Assembly (NCBI GenBank): GCA_002421605.1
Contig: DISJ01000017.1
Coordinates: 161,955 to 225,954, forward strand
DNA length: 64,000 nt
Origin: Rhodobacteraceae bacterium UBA6213
Lineage (GTDB): Bacteria; Pseudomonadota; Alphaproteobacteria; Rhodobacterales; Rhodobacteraceae
Direction of reading: 5' to 3'
How positions within the stretch are numbered: position 1 is the first letter of the stretch; each line of letters opens with the position of its first letter. Shown piece after piece: positions 49,276 to 56,965 of this stretch. Below the pieces are notes generated by a model. The model did no database searches. It was not told the origin of the DNA and worked only from the letters and a program-made list of their open reading frames with translations. The position numbers and the translations under genes are program-made.

Positions 49276-50132
49276 TCCCGCCCCTCCCCATGCGCCTGAT
49301 CGATCAATTCCTGAAGTTCGGCGGCAAAATGCCCGGCAAAGCGCCGCTTCGCAGCCTTCGGCACCCGCCCCCAGAGGGCGATCAGCGCCTTGAAACCGTC
49401 TTCGGCGGGATTCTTGACCGAGGGCGCGGCACCGTTTTTCGCCGCGAGAAATGCCTTGCGCGCCGCAGCGGCATTTTTCGCGGTGCCATCTGTCAGCGCC
49501 CGAATGACTTGGTGAAGCTCGACTGGATAGGCGATCTTTCCGATCTCGGTCAGATCCTTAAGCGTGACCGGTCGCGGCGCGCGGCGCAGACTATCCGTCA
49601 AGTCCTGGTCGAGGTGCGATCCGGCGGCTGCGATCTTGTAGACCTGCCGTTCGGTCATTCCGAATTTCGCGGCTGTGGCCTTCACGAATGCAACTGAACT
49701 CGGTTCAGTTGCATCCCAGCGCGCCAATGCACCAGCAATTCCGCGCTTCGTTTCGGGGTGCAGGCGTTCATAAACTTGCTTGCGCGCGGCCAGAAAAACC
49801 GCCGTGTCGAGCGCGTTCATTTCGGCCCCGGCCAGGTTGTCATCAATCTCCATCATCCGCGCCCAATCGCCGGTGACGTCGGCCCAGACCTTTGCCTCGA
49901 TTTCGTCCCAGCCGAGGCGGCGTGCGGCTTCAAGCCGGTGGGCTCCGGCAATGAGGTAAAGCTTGCCGTCCTTTTTCTTGCGGCAATGGATCGCATCTTT
50001 CATCACGCCGGTCTCTTCGATCGACGCGATCAGGCTTTCGACACCAGCCTCGGACGCAGGGCGCAGACGATCGCGGCAAATGATACTTGCCACCATCACG
50101 CGACCCTGCTGCAAAAGCGTTGCCTGTTTCAT
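49272..50132 (-). CDS. ParB/Spo0J-like protein of the early operon
   Basis: 286 residues. ParB N-terminal fold: RLRPASEAGVESLIASIEETGVMKDAI and the box LYLIAGAHRLEAARRLGW (about 60-77). Middle helix-turn-helix around KATAAKFGMTERQVYKIAA. ParB-like proteins precede transposase A in B3- and RcapMu-type phages; this may help DNA handling or regulation of transposition. Confidence 0.85.
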   Translation of the reverse strand: MKQATLLQQGRVMVASIICRDRLRPASEAGVESLIASIEETGVMKDAIHCRKKKDGKLYLIAGAHRLEAARRLGWDEIEAKVWADVTGDWARMMEIDDNLAGAEMNALDTAVFLAARKQVYERLHPETKRGIAGALARWDATEPSSVAFVKATAAKFGMTERQVYKIAAAGSHLDQDLTDSLRRAPRPVTLKDLTEIGKIAYPVELHQVIRALTDGTAKNAAAARKAFLAAKNGAAPSVKNPAEDGFKALIALWGRVPKAAKRRFAGHFAAELQELIDQAHGEGRE

Positions 50133-50356
50133 CCCCTCGGCCCCTTCGTCATCAGATAGAAAAACCGCCGCCGCCCGCCGATGATGTGGGCGGTGCAGAT
50201 GATCTCGGCCCCATGCTCCCGCAACTCTGCCACGCAGGCATTCACCGCCATCACCCGGCCACGCCGCACGATGTCGCGGGTGGTGTGGCTGCGCCCGTCG
50301 CCGAGCACGGCCAACACTCGCTGCAGGCGGGGTGATGTCAGGGGCGCGGCGTGCAT
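50129..50356 (-). CDS. Small winged-helix phage protein
   Basis: 75 residues from the ATG at 50356. Reads as a winged helix: RLQRVLAVLGDGRSHTTRDIVRRG, then VNACVAELREHGAEIICT and a basic wing RRRFFYLM. Overlaps the ParB-like gene by 4 bases. Probably binds DNA. Confidence 0.7.
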   Translation of the reverse strand: MHAAPLTSPRLQRVLAVLGDGRSHTTRDIVRRGRVMAVNACVAELREHGAEIICTAHIIGGRRRFFYLMTKGPRG

Positions 50357-50358
50357 GC

Positions 50359-50601
50359 TCAGCCCCCGTAAACCACTGCGAAATACTCGCTGACCGGCCC
50401 GAGCGCGCCGGTATCTGCCATCACGCCAAGCACCGCGACCAACTCGTCGACCGCCTCGACATAGGCTTGTGTGGCGGCATCGCGCATGGGCGAGCCTTGG
50501 CGCGCCTTCATGAGGGGAGCCAACCGGCGCGCCTCGGCCAGCAGATCGTTGGCGCGCTGCCATTGCGCAATCGGGCCGGTATGGTGCATCGCTTCCCTCA
50601 T
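50359..50601 (-). CDS. Hypothetical early phage protein, 80 residues
   Basis: Helical protein (AQWQRANDLLAEARRLAPLM; AYVEAVDELVAVLGVMAD). No known family. Coupled to its upstream neighbour by a 4-base overlap. Confidence 0.65.
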   Translation of the reverse strand: MREAMHHTGPIAQWQRANDLLAEARRLAPLMKARQGSPMRDAATQAYVEAVDELVAVLGVMADTGALGPVSEYFAVVYGG

Positions 50602-50852
50602 GTCCGGCCCTCGAAACTCGCCAGAACCGAGGCGATCGCGTTGAACTGATCGCGATCCTCGAGTGCCGCGAGTATCTCGAGTATCTCGTCGACCAGCGCG
50701 TCATGGCTGGCCCAAAGATCGAAGGCTTTATCCTCGTCGTCGCTTGCATCGGCCGCTTTCGCCGCCACACGTGCGGCCGCAAGCTTGGCCCGTAACAACC
50801 CGACAATGTCGTGCCCGGAAAGCGCATAAGGCGCCTTGGTGCTGCCGGTCAT
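50598..50852 (-). CDS. Hypothetical early phage protein, 84 residues
   Basis: Acidic, helical: ALSGHDIVGLLRAKLAAARV, then DASDDEDKAFDLWASHDALV. Overlaps both neighbours by 4 bases. Function unknown. Confidence 0.65.
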   Translation of the reverse strand: MTGSTKAPYALSGHDIVGLLRAKLAAARVAAKAADASDDEDKAFDLWASHDALVDEILEILAALEDRDQFNAIASVLASFEGRT

Positions 50853-50980
50853 TGCAAGATCCCCGCGATGAAGAAGCCGCCATAGCCGATGATCATCAGG
50901 CAGACCGCCCCGATCAGGTCGCCAAGCCAGTGGTCGTCCAGCCAGCGCGCGCCAGCGATCAGTTTGCGCATCAAGATCAT
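50849..50980 (-). CDS. 43-residue single-pass membrane protein of the early operon
   Basis: From the ATG at 50980. A basic N-terminus with two Trp is followed by one transmembrane helix (DLIGAVCLMIIGYGGFFIAG). It overlaps the neighbouring genes by 4 bases on each side, which supports translation. A small early membrane protein could act in superinfection exclusion, but there is no direct evidence. Confidence 0.6.
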   Translation of the reverse strand: MILMRKLIAGARWLDDHWLGDLIGAVCLMIIGYGGFFIAGILQ

Positions 50981-51273
50981 GCTCTGCTCCCCGCTTTCGG
51001 CGAATGGTGCGACCTCGCCGGAGTGCGCTCGACCGGGGTTCCGGTCCGGCATTCCGGGCAGAGGCGGTTGTGGATGCCTGCCGATTGAAAACTCACGCCA
51101 CAGCACATGCAGGCCCGGCGCATTCGCTGCCCGGCGCTTTCGGCCAGATCCTGCAATTCGCCCATGCGGACCAGCGCGAGATCGCGACTTCCGTAGACGC
51201 CGGTGACCGGGGTCCCGTCCGGCCCGGCAACAAACCAGCCGCGCCACTGGCGCTCAAGGCGGAACCCGGACAT
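50977..51273 (-). CDS. Small zinc-finger-like early phage protein
   Basis: 98 residues from the ATG at 51273. A CMCC...CPEC arrangement (about 55-75) suggests one zinc site. The N-terminal half (RQWRGWFVAGPDGTPVTGVYGSRDLAL) looks like a beta hairpin module. Function unknown. Confidence 0.65.
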   Translation of the reverse strand: MSGFRLERQWRGWFVAGPDGTPVTGVYGSRDLALVRMGELQDLAESAGQRMRRACMCCGVSFQSAGIHNRLCPECRTGTPVERTPARSHHSPKAGSRA

Positions 51274-51548
51274 CACTTTGCCCCCTTGATCTGCGCAAAA
51301 TGCTCGGCGACGCGGCGCAGGTAGGCATCGCGGATGAATTCCCGCCCCGCCGCCTCGATGATCCGCTCGAGGTTTCGCTTGCCTACTGGTCCGCGCGATT
51401 GGCCGAACGTGGCGTTGCGCCCGTTGGTCGGCGTCATGCCGTTCTCTTGGCACCAACCCTCAAAGGTTGTGCCGCGCGCCCGGAACGCCCCCACGATTAC
51501 CTCGTGCAGGATAGCGCCCGGCTGGAATTCAGGGAGGTTCTGTGTCAT
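51273..51548 (-). CDS. Ner-like early DNA-binding protein
   Basis: 91 residues, first gene of the leftward early operon, divergent from the repressor. It has a predicted helix-turn-helix (TTFEGWCQENGMTPTNGRNATFGQ) and a helical C-terminus. Position matches Ner/Cro of Mu-like phages, the negative regulator that opposes the repressor. The sequence is not a close match, so the name is by position. Confidence 0.6.
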   Translation of the reverse strand: MTQNLPEFQPGAILHEVIVGAFRARGTTFEGWCQENGMTPTNGRNATFGQSRGPVGKRNLERIIEAAGREFIRDAYLRRVAEHFAQIKGAK

Positions 51549-51572
51549 AGCGCCTCATAAGGCAAGTAACAT

Positions 51573-51613
51573 GCCTAGCATTGCTAAGCACTATCGGCTT
51601 AGCCTAGCTAGGC
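51573..51613. promoter_or_regulatory. Nested symmetric operator between repressor and early operon
   Basis: Four 7-bp boxes form two nested perfect dyads: GCCTAGC (51573-51579), GCTAAGC (51583-51589), GCTTAGC (51597-51603) and GCTAGGC (51607-51613), with 3-, 7- and 3-base spacers. The whole 41-bp block is symmetric in its boxes. It lies in the 87-base divergent gap, the place for repressor and Ner binding. Confidence 0.7.
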
Positions 51614-51635
51614 GTCAAGGGGTTTTTGTGTCGCA

Positions 51636-52364
51636 ATGGGAGACAGTCCGGGCAAAAGGCTGGCTGCGTTTCGCAATTCGTTGGATATGAGCCAGCGGGC
51701 GTTCGCGATAACTTGCAGTGTCAGCAGCGGCCTAATTGGCCAAATAGAGGCTGACATTCTGCCACCTTCGAGGACCTTTCTTCAAAAGATATCCGCACGT
51801 TACCGCGTTAGCGCCGACTGGCTTCTGCATGGCACTGGCGAGATGCTACTGGCAGAGATGCCAGGATTTGCAGGGCGCACCGGCCGAATCGAGCCCTCCG
51901 AGTTCGCCAAACCGCTCGCGGGCGACTTCCGATTCGATGGCGAAGACTTTGCAATGATCACCCGCATGGACCTCAACGTCTCGGCGGGTTCGGGCCTTAT
52001 CCCGATAGATGGTGGCCAGTCAGAGGCACTCGCCTTCTCGCGCTCGTGGCTGATGCGCAACCACATCAGCGCCGACCTTTCGGTCCTGGTCCGCGTCCAA
52101 GGCGACAGCATGGCCCCCGGCATCCCCAATGGCGCGCTCGCCCTCGTCCACTGCGCCGAACGACAAATTGAAGGCCCTGGCGTCTATGCCTTCAACCGCG
52201 GCGAAGCATCTTACATCAAACGGATCACGCCAGTCAGTCGGAAGCCTTTGGCCTGGGTGATCTCATCGGACAACCCTGCCTACCCATCCGAAACCGTCAG
52301 CGGTAGCACCCTGAACGAGATCAGGCCGGTCGGGCGCGTGCGTTGCGTCATGGTAGCTCTCTGA
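51636..52364 (+). CDS. Phage repressor with S24/LexA-like C-terminal domain
   Basis: 242 residues. The helix-turn-helix is at about 8-60 (KRLAAFRNSLDMSQRAFAITCSVSSGLIGQIE). The C-terminal S24 domain has the Ser in VQGDSMAPGIPNGALALVH (about 150-168) and the Lys in ASYIKRI. A clear Ala-Gly or Cys-Gly cleavage pair in the linker is doubtful, so it may not self-cleave. It is the only plus-strand gene of the core prophage and should maintain lysogeny by binding the adjacent operator. Confidence 0.88.
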   Translation: MGDSPGKRLAAFRNSLDMSQRAFAITCSVSSGLIGQIEADILPPSRTFLQKISARYRVSADWLLHGTGEMLLAEMPGFAGRTGRIEPSEFAKPLAGDFRFDGEDFAMITRMDLNVSAGSGLIPIDGGQSEALAFSRSWLMRNHISADLSVLVRVQGDSMAPGIPNGALALVHCAERQIEGPGVYAFNRGEASYIKRITPVSRKPLAWVISSDNPAYPSETVSGSTLNEIRPVGRVRCVMVAL

Positions 52365-52383
52365 TCCATGAAAATGCTTCAGG

Positions 52384-52935
52384 TTAGCGAACTGTCGCGC
52401 CGGGATATGTCCCCAACTGGCAGAGATCAAAGGCGAGATCGTCGTTAAGAGTCGGAGGAAGTGCAAGAACGGTGTTCGTAAGCTGCATTATTGTCACCGT
52501 GAACCACTGAAACCCGACATAGCCGCCGTATCTGTTTTTGGCATTGACGCGGCCGCATGCAACAACGACATCGCGATTTCCAGGGTAACCAAACTCGACC
52601 ACAACGTCGGCAGTGTAGGGGTCGAGCAGCTGCTCCTTTACTGCTTCGACAGCGGCAGCCATTTCGCCTTCTGTCAGATCCCTTCGGGCCGGAAGCGCTG
52701 CCTCGATCAACTTGCCATAAATGTCTTCGACGATCGGCTTGATCCCATGGTCTGCCGCGAAACCGGAAAAGGCGCGCTGGGTTTCTGGACCAAACTTCCC
52801 GTCCGCCTGACCTGCGTAATAGTCGCCCTGCGAAAGCCTAAGTTGGATAGCGACCATCCGAGTCCAAGTGTCCGCGACTGCGGACTTCGGGGCAATCATC
52901 AACGCCAGTGCAAGTAATATGACGACGATCCTCAA
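52384..52935 (-). CDS. Exported protein with peptidoglycan-binding-like repeat
   Basis: 183 residues. A signal peptide (MRIVVILLALALMIAPKSAVA) with cleavage after AVA near residue 21. Residues about 28-65 resemble a PG_binding_1 repeat (LRLSQGDYYAGQADGKFGPETQRAF). The C-terminal half has two Cys and may form a small domain. It converges with the repressor, 19 bases away. It may be a lysogenic-conversion gene expressed from the prophage or a host gene next to it. Confidence 0.65.
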   Translation of the reverse strand: MRIVVILLALALMIAPKSAVADTWTRMVAIQLRLSQGDYYAGQADGKFGPETQRAFSGFAADHGIKPIVEDIYGKLIEAALPARRDLTEGEMAAAVEAVKEQLLDPYTADVVVEFGYPGNRDVVVACGRVNAKNRYGGYVGFQWFTVTIMQLTNTVLALPPTLNDDLAFDLCQLGTYPGATVR

Positions 52936-53086
52936 TTTTTCCTCGCAGCGATATCTGCGCGAAGTTTGACAGCCGCCCCGTCAAAATCAACCCTATTCGC
53001 ACTCGCACTTGTTCATGCTATGTTCCTCCGCGAAGCACTCCCCTAGAGGGTGTTGAACGCCCCATTGAACAGGCATTTTCGACCCG

Positions 53087-53899
53087 ATGAACACGCCCCT
53101 GACTCCCGTCGATCCTATTGCCCCAGTCGCGCCCTGGCTCGGCGGCAAGCGCAACCTGGCGCGGCGCATCTGCGCCCGCCTCGATGCCACGCCCTGTAGC
53201 ACCTATGCCGAGCCCTTCGTGGGCATGGGCGGCATCTTCCTGCGCCGCCAGGCGCGACCCCGCGCCGAGGTGATCAATGACCGCGGGCGCGACGTGGCGA
53301 ACCTCTTTCGCATCCTGCAACGCCATTATCCGCAGTTCCTCGAAACGCTGCGCTTCCAGCTGACCACCCGGGCCGAGTTTAACCGCCTGGTCGACACCAA
53401 CCCGGAAACCCTGACCGATCTCGAGCGCGCCGCTCGCTTCCTCTACCTGCAGCGCACTGCTTTCGGCGGAAAGGTCTCGGGCCGCAACTTTGGCGTGTCG
53501 AAAGACCGCCCCGGCCGCTTCAACCTGACCACGCTTGAGCCGATGCTTGAAGACCTGCACACCCGCCTTGCGGGCGTGGTGATCGAGTGCCTCGACTGGT
53601 CGGACTTCATCACCCGCTACGACGGGCCTGGCACCCTCTTCTACCTCGACCCGCCCTATTGGGGCTGCGAGGACGATTATGGCAAGGCGATGTTCACCCG
53701 CGCCGACTTCGCCCGCATGGCCGACCAGCTGGCAGGCATCAAGGGCCAGTTCCTGCTCTCGATCAACGACGTCCCGGAGATCCGCGCGCTCTTCGGCCAC
53801 TTCGAGATGGAAGAAGTCAACGTCAGCTACACGATCGGCGACAAAGCCGACCGCGCGCCGGTGCGGGCGGAATTGCTGGTGGCTGCCGCAAAGCTATAG
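53087..53899 (+). CDS. DNA adenine methylase, D12 class (Dam-like)
   Basis: 270 residues. SAM motif near the N-terminus (APWLGGKRNLARRI) and catalytic DPPY (LFYLDPPYWGCEDDYG, about 186-189). The typical FVGMGGIFLRRQ and FNLTTLEPML segments are also present. It methylates N6 of adenine at a short site. No partner nuclease is adjacent. GC content is like the phage, so it is probably prophage cargo that protects phage DNA. Confidence 0.88.
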   Translation: MNTPLTPVDPIAPVAPWLGGKRNLARRICARLDATPCSTYAEPFVGMGGIFLRRQARPRAEVINDRGRDVANLFRILQRHYPQFLETLRFQLTTRAEFNRLVDTNPETLTDLERAARFLYLQRTAFGGKVSGRNFGVSKDRPGRFNLTTLEPMLEDLHTRLAGVVIECLDWSDFITRYDGPGTLFYLDPPYWGCEDDYGKAMFTRADFARMADQLAGIKGQFLLSINDVPEIRALFGHFEMEEVNVSYTIGDKADRAPVRAELLVAAAKL

Positions 53900-54217
53900 G
53901 TTTCGAGCAAATCAGCATTTCCATTTTCCAAAACAAGAATGTGCATTCGTGCAGCCTCCTTGTCGACCTCAGCGGTAGCGGAGGGCGGGAAACCTACGTT
54001 CGCCGTGCGGGCAAGCGATCAACCTTAATACACTGAAGCGGACGTTCCCGAGTTGACAAATAGACAACAACTTTGGGCAGAATTCGCCAGCTCGCGTGAG
54101 CTGCAAACGCTACGCTCGTTTTAACCTTCGATCTTGTATTCGAAGGCGGACAATCACAGTATCTTGCAGTAACGCGTGCAATTGGTATCGCGTGCAATTT
54201 GTTCGAGGGGTAGGGGC
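53900..54217. promoter_or_regulatory. Regulatory-looking AT-rich leader of the OLD cassette
   Basis: 318 bases without a gene. AT content jumps compared with the dam gene. Two signals stand close to the OLD start: a 7-bp inverted repeat CCTTCGA/TCGAAGG with an 8-base loop (54125-54146) and an 11-bp direct repeat CGCGTGCAATT at 54173-54183 and 54189-54199 (16-base period). They could be regulator sites. Confidence 0.45.
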
Positions 54218-56146
54218 ATGAAGCTCAAGTCGGTTCAGATTGACCATTTCAAACATGTTCTTGACTCAACGCGGGTCGAGATCCAGCCCGACATCACCTG
54301 CCTCGTGGGCAAGAACGAAAGTGGCAAGACCGCGTTCCTTGAGGCTTTGCGCCGCCTCAAACCGGCACAAGGTGCGGTAGAATTCAACATCAACCGACAC
54401 TACCCGGCTTGGCTAGAAAAGATGCACCGGCGGCAGGGCAAAGACCTTGACGCAGTTTGCCCGGTGACCTGCGCTTTTGAGTTGGAAGATGAGGATGTAG
54501 CTGCCATTGAAGCAGTGTTTGGCGATGGCGTCGTGACCTCCAGGGACTTCACGCTTTCGCGCCGATACGACAATTCACATTCGTATGACTACAGCTTTGA
54601 CCAGACGCAAGCGGTCGCCAATGTCGTTTCCGAACTGGACCTGCCCAGTAAGATGTCCGACGCCACATCGAAGGCGGTCACGTTTTCCGGTCTCATCGCT
54701 GCCGTCAACCAAATTGCGGCGGACAATGAAGAAGACCAGCAGGTAACTTCCGCCGGCGCAGCGGTCAAAGATGCTGTTGGGAAGCTCATCCCGGCAGACA
54801 AGTCCATCGATGACCAGGTGATGAACATCTTGTGGAACCGGGTACCGAAATTCTTCTTCTACTCCGACTACAGCCGCCTGCCCGGGAAGGTCCGCATCCG
54901 GGAGCTTTTGAAGGCGAACCCGGATCAGCTGGATGAGGACCACCAAACGGCCCTTTCTCTACTGCAGCTCGCGGGAACCGACCAAGAATATCTGCTTGAC
55001 CCAGACTACGATACGCGCAAGCGGGAGCTTGAGAATGTAGCAAATGCGATCACGCAGGAGGTGCTGCAATACTGGACAACCAACGCTGACCTCCGGGTGA
55101 TGATCGACATCTCTCAGGTGACTGAGCAGCGGAATGACGGCCAACATGCGGTCCACGATGAGATGCACGTCAGAATGTATGACAACCGGCACATGCTCTC
55201 GCTCCCATTCGACGAGAGGTCATCCGGATTCCAGTGGTTCTTCTCCTTCCTGACGGCCTTCTCGCGCTACCAATATGGCGACACGCCGGTCATCATCCTG
55301 CTCGATGAGCCTGCTCTCGGGCTCCACGCCAAGGCGCAGAAGGACTTCCTGCGCTTCATTGAGGAACGGCTATCGAAGCGCTGTCAGGTGATCTACACCA
55401 CCCACTCACCATTCATGATACAGCCCGACCACCTTGAGCGCACGCGCCTTGTCGAGGACCGGGGACGCGATACCGGTTCTGTCACAACATCTGATGTGCT
55501 GACCACCGATAGCGACACGCTGTTCCCACTTCAAGCCGCATTGGGATACGACATTGCCCAGCACTTGTTCATCGCCAAGGACAACCTCGTGGTTGAGGGT
55601 TCATCTGACTTCCTCTTCATGCAGACCATCTCCGCCCGGCTGATTGAAGAAGGGCGCGAGGGGCTCGACAAGCGGTGGTCGATCATGCCCTTGGGCGGAG
55701 CAGACGTGATCCCGGCGTTCGTCGCGCTCTTGGGAAACCACCTTGATGTTACGGTTGTTGTGGATGCCCGGAAGGAGGGACACCAGAAGCTGACCGCTCT
55801 CGCCAAGGCGGGCTTCCTCGGTGAGAAGCGGATCATCACCGTTGGCGAGGTCGCCAACCGGAAGATGGCTGACATCGAGGACCTGTTCGCCACGGATGAC
55901 TACATAGCGCTCTACAATGCCGCCTTCGGCAAGTGTCTTAGGTCGGTGGACCTTAAGGGCTCCGACCCTATCGTGCGCCAGATTGCCCGCATGGAGGGCG
56001 TAGACAGGTATGACCACAATGCACCCGCCGAGGTGCTACTTCGCGAGCGAGCTGAGCGGGTAGTCGCCCTCTCAGAAAAGACACTCGCCGCATTTGAAGA
56101 GCTATTCAAGCGTATCAATGGAACGCTGGCCAAAACGAAAATTTGA
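54218..56146 (+). CDS. OLD-family ATP-dependent nuclease (AAA + TOPRIM)
   Basis: 642 residues from the ATG at 54218 after a strong GAGGGGTAGGGG. ABC-type ATPase: Walker A GKNESGKT (31-38), the ERSSGFQWFFSFL signature (about 330-342), Walker B VIILLDEPALGLHA (about 357-370), and IYTTHSPFMI. The C-terminal TOPRIM has the catalytic Glu in LVVEGSSDFLFM (about 457-468), VVVDARKEG (about 512-520) and an EDLF motif. OLD proteins such as P2 Old and GajA kill or exclude phages. No UvrD-type helicase (GajB) is nearby, so this is not Gabija. The GC content is lower than the neighbours, indicating transfer. Confidence 0.88.
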   Translation: MKLKSVQIDHFKHVLDSTRVEIQPDITCLVGKNESGKTAFLEALRRLKPAQGAVEFNINRHYPAWLEKMHRRQGKDLDAVCPVTCAFELEDEDVAAIEAVFGDGVVTSRDFTLSRRYDNSHSYDYSFDQTQAVANVVSELDLPSKMSDATSKAVTFSGLIAAVNQIAADNEEDQQVTSAGAAVKDAVGKLIPADKSIDDQVMNILWNRVPKFFFYSDYSRLPGKVRIRELLKANPDQLDEDHQTALSLLQLAGTDQEYLLDPDYDTRKRELENVANAITQEVLQYWTTNADLRVMIDISQVTEQRNDGQHAVHDEMHVRMYDNRHMLSLPFDERSSGFQWFFSFLTAFSRYQYGDTPVIILLDEPALGLHAKAQKDFLRFIEERLSKRCQVIYTTHSPFMIQPDHLERTRLVEDRGRDTGSVTTSDVLTTDSDTLFPLQAALGYDIAQHLFIAKDNLVVEGSSDFLFMQTISARLIEEGREGLDKRWSIMPLGGADVIPAFVALLGNHLDVTVVVDARKEGHQKLTALAKAGFLGEKRIITVGEVANRKMADIEDLFATDDYIALYNAAFGKCLRSVDLKGSDPIVRQIARMEGVDRYDHNAPAEVLLRERAERVVALSEKTLAAFEELFKRINGTLAKTKI

Positions 56147-56149
56147 ATC

Positions 56150-56563
56150 ATGCAGACAACGACTCTAAATCATGGCGATTTATCATGTGAGATCGAGCCA
56201 CACAGTACCGATGGGCGCATCACCGCGAAATTGAGATACCGATCCTTCGAAGTCGGACAAATCTCCGGGCGCGACCAAGGAACCGTGCACGCTCAATTTC
56301 AAGCGATCTGTGGCTTGGTCGATGAAGGAGGCACAGTCCGCCACGGTATCATCATGCTGGGTTACCATAATCGAGCCTTCAAAGGAGAGGTATTGCTGAT
56401 CGATGGCGAGATCATCGGTGAATGGGCATCAGATGACGATGAGTGGTGCCATTTTACAGCAAATGATGCTTCAGAGATCACGTGCAGCGCTCCATCTCCA
56501 TGGATGCTTCACGACTCAATTGCTGACTGGATTGAAAGTTGTAGCCGCTTAGATGAGGCTTGA
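56150..56563 (+). CDS. Unknown 137-residue partner of the OLD nuclease
   Basis: Starts 3 bases after the OLD stop, so the two are one operon. Beta-rich sequence with acidic patches (LIDGEIIGEWASDDDEWCHF; DWIESCSRLDEA) and no membrane segment. I do not recognise a family. It may be an inhibitor, sensor or specificity subunit of the nuclease. Confidence 0.7.
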   Translation: MQTTTLNHGDLSCEIEPHSTDGRITAKLRYRSFEVGQISGRDQGTVHAQFQAICGLVDEGGTVRHGIIMLGYHNRAFKGEVLLIDGEIIGEWASDDDEWCHFTANDASEITCSAPSPWMLHDSIADWIESCSRLDEA

Positions 56564-56664
56564 AGTCCGCCTTGACGATGCTGCATTGCAGCAACGGAAT
56601 ATCCAACTGAGGTCCGCTCTGGTCCGTGCGCCGCTACCCTCTTGTGCTCGCTCCGCAGAATTCA

Positions 56665-56778
56665 GTTCCGAGTTTGCGATCCACCCGAAATCTACCGCGA
56701 TGGCCTACACCATTGTTTTCAAGCCGATATTCGCCAACTCGGAACCGAGACGATAACTCGGAACACCAGTTCCGAGTT
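56665..56778. repeat. Four copies of the 10-bp box AACTCGGAAC
   Basis: Copies at 56665-56674 (minus), 56736-56745 (plus), 56755-56764 (plus) and 56769-56778 (minus). The last two form a perfect palindrome with a 4-base spacer (ACCA). Clustered, mixed-orientation boxes look like binding sites for a transposase or regulator. Confidence 0.6.
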
Positions 56779-56960
56779 CCGCGCGCTTCCGACCGCGTTC
56801 GCAACGCCTCGTCGGCCCCGTGTTAGTCCCTTTAATGGCCGGTTTTCAGGTAGTTAAACACCAGTCACTGTCACGCCGCGTTTTCAGTGAGCTTTCGCCG
56901 TTCAAGGCCATTTCCAGCCGATTCCGCGGTTTCTGCTTGTCACCGCCACCCGGCAAGCCA

Positions 56961-56965
56961 TGCCG
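56961..56965. other. Candidate prophage target-site duplication, left side (TGCCG)
   Basis: Follows CA at 56959-56960 and matches TGCCG at 19820-19824, giving a 37,136-bp element, a normal size for Mu-like phages. The evidence is only the 7-base match and position. Confidence 0.3.

Larger units (their letters stand above)
19828..52364 (-). mobile_element. Mu-like transposable prophage (core), inverted orientation
   Basis: All phage genes except the repressor run on the minus strand, from early genes near 51.5 kb to tail genes near 20 kb. Diagnostic Mu relatives are MuA transposase, MuB, GemA, DUF3164, Mor-like activator, DUF2730, DUF3486, gp28-type terminase, gp29-type portal, gpF, gpG, gpI, gpT, gp36 and gp37. 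The tail is of the long non-contractile type, similar in gene order to Rhodobacter gene transfer agents and probably to transposable siphophages such as RcapMu. All expected modules are intact, so it may be inducible. The right end lies in 19825-19868; the left end is unresolved between 52365 and about 56970. Confidence 0.93.

Noticed and set aside
54218..56563. Gabija or PARIS defence system
   Set aside because: Gabija needs a UvrD-like GajB and PARIS needs a separate DUF4435 TOPRIM partner; neither is present. The ATPase and TOPRIM are in one chain, and the partner is unlike both.
56770..56880. Alternative phage left end at about 56872 (CA before CGCCG)
   Set aside because: The 5-bp duplication would need one mismatch (TGCCG against CGCCG), so the perfect match at 56961 was preferred, though neither is proven.
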